The translations under genes and the position numbers were made by a program. This document shows, in pieces, positions 53,852 to 62,535 of a stretch of DNA of 64,000 nt. The stretch is from NCBI RefSeq assembly GCF_027627475.1, contig NZ_CP115484.1:3146001-3210000 (forward strand), given 5' to 3'. This stretch comes from Paenibacillus sp. SYP-B4298 (GTDB lineage Bacteria; Bacillota; Bacilli; Paenibacillales; Paenibacillaceae). The notes under the pieces are model-generated. The model was given only the letters and a program-made list of their open reading frames with translations, searched no databases and was not told the DNA's origin. Every line of letters begins with the position of its first letter. The stretch's first letter is position 1.

Positions 53852-55417
53852 ATGGAGGACAAGCAGCAGGCTCGCTACCGGATGATGATCGTCGATGACG
53901 AGCCCATTCAGCGTGCCGGCATCACCCATCTATGTCAGTGGAGCGACTACGGGATCGAGATCGTCGCCCAGGCGTCCAACGGGCAAGAGGCGCTGGAGGC
54001 CATCGAGACGGCACGCCCCCATGTCATCATTACCGACATCGTCATGCCTGTGCAAGACGGTGTGGAGCTGACGCGCATCGTAAGAAGTCGTTATCCTGAT
54101 ATTAAAGTCGTCGTCCTCAGCAGCTACAGCGAATTTGATTATGTGCGGGAGGTGTTCAAGTTCGGGGTAACCGACTATCTATTGAAACCAAAGGTAACGG
54201 CCCCCGAGCTCGTCGAGCTGATACAATCGCTATGCGGCGATGTTCGGCCTCAGATCGCCGAGGACGCGCCGGCGGCCATGGACGTATCGTTGCACCTCAG
54301 TCAGTGGCTGAGCAGCATAGAGGACAATGAGCAGATGAAGGCGGAGGCGCTGGCCGCTGCTGCTGCGCATTTTCATGCGCCGCACTATCGCCTGCTCGCC
54401 GCAAGCACGAGCCTGCTGCTGTCGCGGACAGAATGGACGCAGAACGGACTGGAGCAAGGAATGTCCGAGCTGGCCGCCAAGCACTTGGCCGCCTATACTG
54501 TTTCCTTTGCATTTCTCAAGCAGGAAGCGGTGTTGATTGTGAATTACGACGATAGCCAGGCCGAGGAGGTGCTTGCGGATCTGGGACGATACGCGATGGA
54601 AGCCCGGGAGAAATGGACGTATATCGCCTTTCTTCAATCAGAGCGGTTTCATTCGCTTGAGGAGCTGCGTGACGAGCATGCACGGATAGCGGTCATGCTC
54701 GGACAGCTTCTTTATTTCCCAGGGTGGTCTGTGGTTCCCAAGGAGCGAATCGAAGCTGGAGGGCGCAGAGCGGAGCTGGATCAGAGCCGGTTCGCTGCTG
54801 CGCTGCGCACACTGCACATGGATGAGGCAGCGGCTCAGCTCAAGGCGCTGCTAGCCGACGTCGCCCAGGCTCACTCCTACGACGAATACAGTCTGAAGCG
54901 ACTGTGTCAAAATATCATTTATACGGTGCTCAGCACGCTGGAGCCGCTGAAGCTGCCGCTATCGGAGCTGCATTCCTCCCGACTGAAGCTGTTCAAGAAC
55001 ATCGACCTGGCTTTTGATATCCGCGAGCTGGAGGACATCATGTCTGCTTTCATGGAGGATGTGCGCCGACTCGTGCGCCGGACGGAGCAGCAGCCCGCTC
55101 CTCTGCTACAGCAAATTTACGATTATGTAGAAGCAAATTACGAAAGCGATATTTCGCTTGCGGAGATGGCGGCTGCGCTTCATCTGAATTACAGCTACCT
55201 GTCCTCCTATTTCAAGCAGCGCACACAGGAAAATCTGACATCCTATATTAACCGTGTCCGCGTCGATAAGGCAAAGCTGCTCATCCATCATAATGAAAGC
55301 TCGATCTCGGAGATCAGCCGTCAGACCGGCTTTTCCGATCATAATTACTTTTCCAAAGTGTTCAAGAAGTTTACCGGCATGACTCCACTGGAGTACCGCA
55401 ACCAAATTCTCCAATAA
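53852..55417 (+). CDS. YesN-type response regulator (REC plus AraC HTH)
   Basis: 521 aa. Receiver with D62 in HVIITDIVMPVQ and the LLKPKV lysine near residue 112; C-terminal AraC HTH pair with HLNYSYLSSYFKQRTQENLT and TGFSDHNYFSKVFKKFTGMT. GAGGTGG about 8 nt before the ATG. Followed 13 bp later by its kinase; regulator-first order differs from the other three pairs here. Probable activator of the divergent operon. Confidence 0.9.
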   Translation: MEDKQQARYRMMIVDDEPIQRAGITHLCQWSDYGIEIVAQASNGQEALEAIETARPHVIITDIVMPVQDGVELTRIVRSRYPDIKVVVLSSYSEFDYVREVFKFGVTDYLLKPKVTAPELVELIQSLCGDVRPQIAEDAPAAMDVSLHLSQWLSSIEDNEQMKAEALAAAAAHFHAPHYRLLAASTSLLLSRTEWTQNGLEQGMSELAAKHLAAYTVSFAFLKQEAVLIVNYDDSQAEEVLADLGRYAMEAREKWTYIAFLQSERFHSLEELRDEHARIAVMLGQLLYFPGWSVVPKERIEAGGRRAELDQSRFAAALRTLHMDEAAAQLKALLADVAQAHSYDEYSLKRLCQNIIYTVLSTLEPLKLPLSELHSSRLKLFKNIDLAFDIRELEDIMSAFMEDVRRLVRRTEQQPAPLLQQIYDYVEANYESDISLAEMAAALHLNYSYLSSYFKQRTQENLTSYINRVRVDKAKLLIHHNESSISEISRQTGFSDHNYFSKVFKKFTGMTPLEYRNQILQ

Positions 55418-55430
55418 GGACGGCTACTGC

Positions 55431-57218
55431 ATGCTTCGCAAAAATAGTATCTTCATCAAAATCCTGTTCTTAACCTTGTCGGGGCTGCTGGCCATCTCCC
55501 TGCTGCTGATCGTTGCGGCCTCCTCGATTGCCGAGCGTATCCTGCTCGACCAGGTCGTGCAGAATGCATCAGCGAATATGAGGCTCGCCAAGGACGACCT
55601 GCTGCAATACAATGATCAGGTCGTCAATACGATGCTCAAGATCAACAGCAGCACCGACTTCAAAAACTATATTACCAAGCCGACCCATACGACGCTCCAG
55701 CACTTGAATCTGGTAATGTCGCTTGGCCGTTACATCGACACGTATAAGGAGTATTTCAGCCCGGAGAACTCCCATATCATCGTCTCTGGCATGCCTGGCG
55801 AGGGTGGACGCCACTATTCGAGCAACGCGCTCAAATGGGACAAAATTCCGCAGGACATCGTCACGGACTACATGACCGAAAATGGAGAAATTCCGAATCG
55901 GATTCGTTATTACAGCAGTCCTAACCTATTTGCCGAGACGGTTCCTTACGACAATTATATATTCGCCACCAAGCCGCTCGTGGAGAGCGGCACAGGCTGG
56001 ATGTACGGCTATGCCGCCGTCGTTATGGATGAGCTCAATATTGCCGGGAAATACAGTCCGTATGTGTCGGAGGGCATTCATATCTCCTTCATCGCAGCGG
56101 ACGGTACGATCTTATCCAGCAGCGACAAAGCCTCCATCAGCACGAGCAGGCCGGAGCTGCTGTCCATCGCCTCCCAGGCCGCGCCGCTGCAAGGCGGCGT
56201 CTCGTTCACAGAGGATAAAATGACCTATATTTCCTACTGGCTCCCGGAATTCAATGCCTATCTTCTGGAGGAAATCGATCAGCGGGCAGCGTTCGCCCCG
56301 CTTTATTCGATCTCCTGGCAGATTGCGAAGGCCGTCATCCTCATGCTCATCGTCAGCATGCTGTTCGTCTATTTCATCAGCCGCCGCATCACACGTCCGC
56401 TTAACAAGCTCGTTCAGACGATGCAGACATCCAAGGGGGATAATCTGCTGCTGCATCCGCTTCAGGAGGGCGGCAGCTACGAGACGAATGTGCTGACCAA
56501 GGCATATAACCGGATGATCAAGGAAATCGATCAATATAATGATAAGGTGCTGTACGAGCAGCAGGAACGGCGCAAGGCCGATCTGAACGCGCTGCAGATG
56601 CAGATTCATCCGCACTTTCTATATAACACGCTCAGTTCGATTAAATATTTGGCGAAGATGCATCGCACCGATGATGTTGATCGGACGATCCATAGCTTGA
56701 TCTCGATGCTTCAGAGCACGCTAGGCCGCACGGAGGATATGGTGACCATGGCATCCGAGATCGAAACCTTGAAGCATTATGTATTCATTAACCAGATTCG
56801 CTATGGAGATCAGATTCAAGTGCATTATGAAATTGCGGAGGACTGTCTGCCATTGCTCGTGCCGAAGCTGACGCTGCAGCCCTTTGTAGAGAATGCCTTC
56901 TTTCATGCGTTCCCTGGCAACCGCAGCGGCAACATCTATATTTACGCTCGAAGACGTGATGAAGAGCTCGTGATTGAAATTATGGATGATGGCATCGGCA
57001 TGCCTGCTGAGCCAGGACGCAGAACCGACCTAGCAGCGCCTATCGTCCAGCAAGAGCCGCGGCGAGAACGCAAGCGGAATAGCCCCTCCGGCATCGGCAT
57101 CAGCAACGTTCATGGACGTATACAACTGTTATTCGGGCAACGCTATGGCGTAACGACCGACAGCGAACCCGGTTATGGCACATCGATTCGAATCACATTA
57201 CCCGCTCAATCCAGCTAA
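55431..57218 (+). CDS. YesM-type sensor histidine kinase
   Basis: 595 aa. Membrane helices near residues 10-30 and 297-317 around an extracellular sensor domain; HAMP; QMQIHPHFLYNTLS carries the phospho-acceptor His (IHPHF instead of the usual IDPHF or INPHF); HATPase with DDGIGM and GIGISNVHGRIQLLFG. Partner of the regulator at 53852. Confidence 0.9.
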   Translation: MLRKNSIFIKILFLTLSGLLAISLLLIVAASSIAERILLDQVVQNASANMRLAKDDLLQYNDQVVNTMLKINSSTDFKNYITKPTHTTLQHLNLVMSLGRYIDTYKEYFSPENSHIIVSGMPGEGGRHYSSNALKWDKIPQDIVTDYMTENGEIPNRIRYYSSPNLFAETVPYDNYIFATKPLVESGTGWMYGYAAVVMDELNIAGKYSPYVSEGIHISFIAADGTILSSSDKASISTSRPELLSIASQAAPLQGGVSFTEDKMTYISYWLPEFNAYLLEEIDQRAAFAPLYSISWQIAKAVILMLIVSMLFVYFISRRITRPLNKLVQTMQTSKGDNLLLHPLQEGGSYETNVLTKAYNRMIKEIDQYNDKVLYEQQERRKADLNALQMQIHPHFLYNTLSSIKYLAKMHRTDDVDRTIHSLISMLQSTLGRTEDMVTMASEIETLKHYVFINQIRYGDQIQVHYEIAEDCLPLLVPKLTLQPFVENAFFHAFPGNRSGNIYIYARRRDEELVIEIMDDGIGMPAEPGRRTDLAAPIVQQEPRRERKRNSPSGIGISNVHGRIQLLFGQRYGVTTDSEPGYGTSIRITLPAQSS

Positions 57219-57256
57219 CCTCCACCTCTGCGATGCTGCAAGCGGCTGCTCCTTCA

Positions 57257-57291
57257 TTGACGATTTTTTATTTCAATACTAATATAGTATT
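57257..57291 (+). promoter_or_regulatory. Promoter with operator-like palindrome before the acetyltransferase
   Basis: TTGACG (57257-57262), 17-nt spacer, TAATAT (57280-57285). The palindrome AATACTA-ATA-TAGTATT (57275-57291) overlaps the -10 box, so a repressor could act here. Confidence 0.65.
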
Positions 57292-57349
57292 AAGAAAATA
57301 AATTTCAGGAGCAATGCCCTTGCATTGTGACGCAGGAGGACATACAGAG

Positions 57350-58573
57350 ATGACGACGTCAGCAGAACCCCGTATCCTCGTAACGAACCGGCCCACTGCC
57401 GAACAGCTCGAACAAATCTATAATTTGCTGGATCGATGCTTTGCCGTAGGCCGAGCCTTCTTCCAGGAACGATTGGATCAAGACCGCGCCTATGATCCGG
57501 CTACCACCTGGTTTGCGATGGTGGATGATGCGATCGCTTCCACCGTGCAGATCTTCCCGCTCTCCATCCGGGTCGGTCAAGCGGTGCTGAAGATCGGCGC
57601 CATCGGCAGCGTCGGCACCGATCCGAATTATCGCGGCATGGGTCTGGCGCACCGCATCCTACATGCACAGACCGCCTACATGAACGAGGCCGATTATGAT
57701 ATGAGCATCCTGCTGGCGAGCAAGCATGCCTTCTATGAGAAGGCGGGCTGGAGACTCATCCCCGAGACGGCCTATGTTGTAGACAAGCCCATCACCACCT
57801 GTGAGCAGCATGACGATTATGACATCATTCCCTTCGAGCCTCGTTACCTGGATGCGATTCGTCTCATCTATGAGCAATATAATCAGCATCGCACCTATAC
57901 GGTCGTCCGTGATGAGACGTATTGGCAAGACCTCATGAGCTGGCCCGAGTGGAAGAAGGCGGATTGCCTGCTGCTTCGCCGCGGGGATGCCATTGTCGCG
58001 TATGGCCTCATCGAGAACAAGGATACCGAGCAGGTATTCATTAACGAGCTTCTGTATGTCAAGGATGCCGAGGATGATGTCATCCCGTTATTCCACGCCT
58101 TATGCAAGCTGCGCCCGCACGCCAAGCAGATCGCAGCGATGCTGCCGGAGGATCATCGATTGCGCGCCTATTATACCCAGCATCAGGGGCAGACTCTAGC
58201 CATCCATATGGCAATGTGGAAGATGATCAACCTCTACTCGACCTTCTGCAAGCTTCAGCCTGAGCTGGAGCATCGTCTGCACAGCCACGACCTGCTGGCA
58301 GAGCAGGAGCTGCACCTTGCGCTTCGGTGCGAAGCGGAGCACATCTATCTGGATTATAAGCAGCGGCAGCTCACTGTATCCCGCACGCCTTCTCTGGCTT
58401 CCGATGCTTCGAGATATGTGCCGATCACTGTCGATGAACGCAGCCTGATCACGTATCTGATCTTCGGTTATGACGCAGCCGACGCGACAGAGGAAGGTGT
58501 GGAGCACGCCGATCTGTTGCAAGCGCTATTCCCGAGGCAGCAAGCAGTGTTTTATTTGACGGACAAATTCTAG
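57350..58573 (+). CDS. GNAT acetyltransferase (Eis-like)
   Basis: 407 aa from the ATG at 57350 (AGGAGG 10 nt upstream); an earlier ATG at 57314 has its site too close. N-terminal GNAT domain with GSVGTDPNYRGMGLAHRIL, the acetyl-CoA pyrophosphate loop RGMGLA; a second GNAT-like part and a C-terminal sterol-carrier-like domain, the layout of Eis-type N-acetyltransferases. Substrate unknown. Its TAG stop lies in the CTAG edge of the palindromic element copy 2. Confidence 0.82.
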   Translation: MTTSAEPRILVTNRPTAEQLEQIYNLLDRCFAVGRAFFQERLDQDRAYDPATTWFAMVDDAIASTVQIFPLSIRVGQAVLKIGAIGSVGTDPNYRGMGLAHRILHAQTAYMNEADYDMSILLASKHAFYEKAGWRLIPETAYVVDKPITTCEQHDDYDIIPFEPRYLDAIRLIYEQYNQHRTYTVVRDETYWQDLMSWPEWKKADCLLLRRGDAIVAYGLIENKDTEQVFINELLYVKDAEDDVIPLFHALCKLRPHAKQIAAMLPEDHRLRAYYTQHQGQTLAIHMAMWKMINLYSTFCKLQPELEHRLHSHDLLAEQELHLALRCEAEHIYLDYKQRQLTVSRTPSLASDASRYVPITVDERSLITYLIFGYDAADATEEGVEHADLLQALFPRQQAVFYLTDKF

Positions 58574-58649
58574 GGCGTGTCTGCGTACTGGGGGTACGTC
58601 AAGACAAGGCAACGCAGCATGGGGCGAAAAGGCGGGGAGAGACGCCCAG
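58570..58649. mobile_element. MITE-like palindromic element, copy 2 (short)
   Basis: About 80 bp starting CTAGGGCGTGTCT and ending AGAGACGCCCAG, imperfect inverted ends. Its interior shares the core of copy 1 on the opposite strand (GGGGTACGTCAAGA, AACGCAGCA, GGGGCGAAAAGGCGG). Like copy 1 it begins exactly at a gene stop codon. Confidence 0.65.
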
Positions 58650-58687
58650 GAAGGAAGCCCGATTCAACGTAAATGTAAGCACAGCAA

Positions 58688-58725
58688 AACCCCAAGAATG
58701 GCAGTTCTACCGCATTCTTGGGGTT
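58688..58725. terminator. Bidirectional terminator
   Basis: Perfect 13-bp stem AACCCCAAGAATG/CATTCTTGGGGTT with a 12-nt loop; TTTTGC follows on the minus strand. Serves the kinase gene ending at 58793 and possibly the acetyltransferase gene. Confidence 0.8.
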
Positions 58726-58792
58726 GCTTGTATAGTTAGCTGTGCGGAGGGGCTTGCCGTTACAGACCGCCCCATTTCTTCACCAGCCTACT

Positions 58793-59722
58793 TCATGATG
58801 AAGCGTTATTCAGCTTGGATCTGCCCAGCAGAACTGCGCCATAGGCGGCATCCTTGATCGGCAGGATGAGTCTGCTATGTGGATAGATATTCGCCAGCAT
58901 CCGCTCCAGAGCAGCCTGTACAACACGGGATTGCTGCAGCACGCTGCCAGCGATCGCAATCGGATGCTCGTACAGCTCCAGCCGCTCCATCACAGGCACG
59001 ACCAGCTTGAACAGGCTGGCTGCACAGCGCTCCGCCAGCGCCAGCGCCTGCACATCTCCGCTCTGGCAGGCGGCGGTCATGATCGGTGCCAGCTTCGCAA
59101 TGTCCTTCTTCGTTGTACGGGGATCGTAGACGAAGCCGATCACCTCTTGTACGCTGCTCAGCCCCAGTTGCTCATAGACTAATGCAGGAAGGATCGTATC
59201 GGTTAGTCTTCCGTCCTCTGCCTGAACTAATATCGACAGCAGCTCACGACCGATGTAGTAGCCGCTGCCTTCGTCATCGATCAGATGGCCGAACCCGCCT
59301 GTACGATGCTGCCTCCCTTGTTCATTCACCCCGAAGCAGATCGAGCCGGTACCGGCAATCAGGATGATGCCTTGCAGCGCATTCTGCGCGCCATACAACG
59401 CTGTTTCCTGGTCGCCGGTAATCGTCAGGGGTCCCCTGTACCCCTGACCTCTCACCTGCTCCTCCAATAACTGCCCGACCACGGGATTACTCACTCCCGC
59501 CGCTCCGATACATAGATGCGCCACTTCGCCCAGATCGCCGCAGTGATGTTTCAACTGGTGAAACATGTCCCCGAAGGCGGCCGCGATAGCCTGAGCATCG
59601 CCGCCGTTATAATTGATAGGCCCGACAGCAAAGGAGCATAGCGTTCCCTCCTGCTCCCTCTCATGGGCAATGGTGACCGCCGTCTTGGTGCCGCCGCCGT
59701 CAATGCCAACAATATAGGTCAT
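58793..59722 (-). CDS. BadF/BcrA-family amino-sugar kinase (GlcNAc/MurNAc kinase-like)
   Basis: 309 aa from the ATG at 59722 (GGGGG 9 nt upstream); a frame extends to 59779 without a good site. ASKHA fold: phosphate-1 motif YIVGIDGGGTKTAV at the N-terminus, ITGDQETALYGA, and the adenosine loop LIAGTGSICFGVNEQG. This family contains N-acetylglucosamine kinase and Clostridium MurK. Placed 13 bp behind nagZ and namZ, it should phosphorylate GlcNAc or MurNAc released by them. Confidence 0.85.
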   Translation of the reverse strand: MTYIVGIDGGGTKTAVTIAHEREQEGTLCSFAVGPINYNGGDAQAIAAAFGDMFHQLKHHCGDLGEVAHLCIGAAGVSNPVVGQLLEEQVRGQGYRGPLTITGDQETALYGAQNALQGIILIAGTGSICFGVNEQGRQHRTGGFGHLIDDEGSGYYIGRELLSILVQAEDGRLTDTILPALVYEQLGLSSVQEVIGFVYDPRTTKKDIAKLAPIMTAACQSGDVQALALAERCAASLFKLVVPVMERLELYEHPIAIAGSVLQQSRVVQAALERMLANIYPHSRLILPIKDAAYGAVLLGRSKLNNASS

Positions 59723-59735
59723 AACCTTTGTCCCC

Positions 59736-61298
59736 CTATAGCTGAATTGTAAGGTTGGCGGTAGGCGCAAGCTCCCCATTCAGAATCGGAACGAGAGAAC
59801 GGAAGGCATCTGGCGAATATTCGAAGGCCGCCAATCCGCAGAACTCACCCTCAATCAAGGCGAGATCATACGGTCTGCCGAGGGCAATCGCGGTTACATG
59901 ACAGCCCGCTGCCAGCAGTCTCCGCACAAGCTCCAACTGGCCTTGATTCTCCCGAGCATTGAATAAGCCGATGACCACCTGCCTGCAGGCTTGAGCCCGT
60001 TGCAGTGCCGCATGAATCTGCTCCTCATCAGGATCAATGTCGATGATCTCGTATGCTGCATGGAACTGCTCGCCCATATAGCGCGCGAAGCTCACCTCCT
60101 GGTTCACACTGCTGGAGGCCAGATCGGTACGGTAGGCATGGGAGCCGATAAATAATACCCGCTCGTCACCTGCTGCTATCGGCTGAAGCTCGCCCTTGAC
60201 ACAGCAGATCGTCTCGGTACGCATCAGCTCATTGGCCCGGCGATGCACATCACAGCCCACGATCTCGTAATCTGCCGCCTTGGTTCCGGCATACTGGGCT
60301 TTGTAGGCTAAAATTTTGGCAACGGCTGTATCGATGACCGCTTCCTCCAGTTCACCCGCGGCTACGGCTTCCTCGATGAGATGGATCGCTTCCTTCACCG
60401 TCTGCGGCGTATGACTGATGAAGACCAGATCAATGCCCGCCTTCACCGCTGCCAGCGCTCCCTTCGCCGTTCCATAATATCGCTTGATGGCATCCATCTC
60501 CAGGCAATCGGATATAACGAGCCCCGTGTATCCGAGCTTCTTCTTCAATAGCTCTGTAATGATCGTATGCGACATCGTGCCCGGCACACCGGAGCTTTCA
60601 AGCTGCGGGAATAAGATGTGCGCGCTCATAATCGCCGGAGCCCCTTGCTCGATCGCGGCCTTGAACGGTACCAGCTCTAGCGCCTCCAGCTCCTCCAGCG
60701 TCTTGTCAATCGTAGGCAAGCCGATATGGGAATCAACATTCGTGTCGCCATGACCTGGAAAATGCTTCAGCGAGGACAGGACGCCGCCATCCAGCAGCCC
60801 CTTCATCATCGGAATGCCATACTCCGCCACCTTCTCGGCCGTATCCCCGTAGGAACGCACATTAATGACAGGGTTCAATGCATTATTGTTGATGTCCATC
60901 ACCGGCGCAAGGTTAAAATTAATGCCTAATGCCTTCAATTCTCTGGCTGTTATGCGGCCCGCGGCGTATGCATTCTCCGGGCGTCCCGACGAAGCAATCG
61001 CCATCGCGCCAGCCACATTCGTCGCGTCCTTGGGCATACGGGTAACCCGGCCGCCCTCCTGGTCGATCGTAATAAAGCCCGGAATGCCTGTATGCTCCAC
61101 GAACCATTGCTGCAGCTCAGCCACCAGCTCGCCTAATTGAACCTTGCTGACGATATTATGGGAAAACAAGATCATATTGCCGACCTTGTAATCGGCGATG
61201 ACCTCCTTCATCTCAGGAGAGATGGAGGTGGACGGGAAGCCCGTCACGAACATTTGCCCGATCTTCTCGCGCAAGCTCATCTGTTCGATGGTTTTCAT
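59736..61298 (-). CDS. nagZ: Beta-N-acetylglucosaminidase NagZ (GH3)
   Basis: 520 aa GH3 enzyme. GFITIDQEGGRVTRMP, KHFPGHGDTNVDSHIGLP with the Asp-His pair D190/H192 used by NagZ-type enzymes as acid/base, and nucleophile D265 in SDCLEMDA (numbers counted from the GTG one codon upstream). C-terminal second domain present as in Bacillus NagZ. Removes non-reducing GlcNAc from muropeptides. No signal peptide, unlike secreted Bacillus NagZ. AGGAGG lies 8 nt from a GTG at 61301 and 11 nt from this ATG; either may start. Confidence 0.9.
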   Translation of the reverse strand: MKTIEQMSLREKIGQMFVTGFPSTSISPEMKEVIADYKVGNMILFSHNIVSKVQLGELVAELQQWFVEHTGIPGFITIDQEGGRVTRMPKDATNVAGAMAIASSGRPENAYAAGRITARELKALGINFNLAPVMDINNNALNPVINVRSYGDTAEKVAEYGIPMMKGLLDGGVLSSLKHFPGHGDTNVDSHIGLPTIDKTLEELEALELVPFKAAIEQGAPAIMSAHILFPQLESSGVPGTMSHTIITELLKKKLGYTGLVISDCLEMDAIKRYYGTAKGALAAVKAGIDLVFISHTPQTVKEAIHLIEEAVAAGELEEAVIDTAVAKILAYKAQYAGTKAADYEIVGCDVHRRANELMRTETICCVKGELQPIAAGDERVLFIGSHAYRTDLASSSVNQEVSFARYMGEQFHAAYEIIDIDPDEEQIHAALQRAQACRQVVIGLFNARENQGQLELVRRLLAAGCHVTAIALGRPYDLALIEGEFCGLAAFEYSPDAFRSLVPILNGELAPTANLTIQL

Positions 61299-61319
61299 CA
61301 CTGGCTCATCCTCCTTCGC

Positions 61320-62462
61320 CTAACGATATATATGATAACGCTGCTTTTCTTGTGCAAATTGCCTGCTCTCCTCGGCAAACTGCTCCAGCAGTTGATCTGC
61401 TTGCACCGTTGCATCACGGTATAGGATGTCACCGCCCAGCAGGTCGATAAATGGCCGCGAGCCCTCCTTCAAGGGAGGCAGGAAGGCAAAGGACGCATAT
61501 AAATCTCTGATTGTAAATAGCAAGGTCACGCCGACATCCAGCGGCTTCAACGCCTGGAGGTCGGTTATATATAGCTGCACGCCGCCGCATAGCTCCCCAG
61601 CATGCTTGGAGGAGGTTGGCTTGAAGTGCACCGGACGAAAGCGGATGCCCGGCAGTCCCTTCGCATTCATCTCGTCCGCCAACTGCTGCGCCGAAATGAA
61701 TGGCGCGCCAATCATCTCGAACGGGAACGTCGTGCCCCGACCTTCGGAGCAGTTGGTTCCCTCAAACAGGCAGGTCCCGGTATAGAGCAACGCGGTTTCA
61801 TAACGCGGCATGCCAAGCGATGGATGTACCCAGGTCAAGCCTGTATCCGGGAAGGACATCCGCCTCTCCCAGCCCTCCAGAGGGATGATATGCAGCGCTG
61901 CCTTCCACTGCATCTGATCATTGGCCATCGTAGCCACTTCACCCGCAGTCATGCCGTAGCGAACAGCCAGCTCGTAGTTGCCGACAAATGACTTGAAGCC
62001 CGGCTTCAGCACATTCCCCTCCACCGTTACCCCATTGAGCGGATTAACGCGATCTAGCACCACAAACTCGACGCCCGCCCTCGCACAATCCTCCAGCGCA
62101 TACAGCATTGTATAGATAAAGGTGTAATACCGCACGCCCACATCCTGAATGTCGTATACGACCAGGTCGACTTCCTCCAGCATCTCCGGTGTGAGACGTT
62201 TGGAGTCCTTACGGTATAGACTGTAGACCGGAACATTCGTATACGGATCGGTATAGGTGTCCACTAGGGCGCCTGCATCCAGATCTCCGCGAACACCATG
62301 CTCCGGCGAGAACAGCGCCGTCAGATGGAAGTGCTCATGCAAGACCGTGATGGTGGATTCAAAATCTCGGGTCAGTCCTGTCGGCGCGGTAATGAGTCCC
62401 AGTCGCTTGCCTGCAAACAAATGACGATACTTCGTAATCGAATCGATCCCATTCAGCACCAT
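61320..62462 (-). CDS. namZ: Exo-beta-N-acetylmuramidase NamZ (DUF1343, YbbC type)
   Basis: 380 aa DUF1343 protein. Seen: LITAPTGLTRD, ALFSPEHGVRGDLDAG, DLVVYDIQDVGVRYYTFIYT, VLDRVNPLNG, GWERRMSFPDTGLTWVHPS and FEGTNCSEGRGTTFPFE, the conserved family blocks. Bacillus NamZ removes MurNAc from the non-reducing end of wall fragments, complementing NagZ. No signal peptide here. AGGAGG 8 nt before the ATG. Ends about 20 bp before nagZ, as in the Bacillus ybbC-nagZ pair. Confidence 0.87.
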   Translation of the reverse strand: MVLNGIDSITKYRHLFAGKRLGLITAPTGLTRDFESTITVLHEHFHLTALFSPEHGVRGDLDAGALVDTYTDPYTNVPVYSLYRKDSKRLTPEMLEEVDLVVYDIQDVGVRYYTFIYTMLYALEDCARAGVEFVVLDRVNPLNGVTVEGNVLKPGFKSFVGNYELAVRYGMTAGEVATMANDQMQWKAALHIIPLEGWERRMSFPDTGLTWVHPSLGMPRYETALLYTGTCLFEGTNCSEGRGTTFPFEMIGAPFISAQQLADEMNAKGLPGIRFRPVHFKPTSSKHAGELCGGVQLYITDLQALKPLDVGVTLLFTIRDLYASFAFLPPLKEGSRPFIDLLGGDILYRDATVQADQLLEQFAEESRQFAQEKQRYHIYR

Positions 62463-62475
62463 AAGAGCTGCCTCC

Positions 62476-62534
62476 TTGCTGACTCTCTTGCTCTGACTCT
62501 CTTGCCCTGACTATTTTGCTCTGCCTATCTTGCT
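62476..62534. repeat. 14-bp tandem repeat between the PIG-L and namZ genes
   Basis: On the plus strand TTGCTCTGACTCTC, TTGCCCTGACTATT and TTGCTCTGCCTATC start at 62488, 62502 and 62516, with partial units at 62476 and 62530. Degenerate 14-bp period in the 73-bp gap; purine-rich in the mRNA sense. May reflect slippage or a protein- or RNA-binding tract. Confidence 0.6.
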
Positions 62535-62535
62535 A

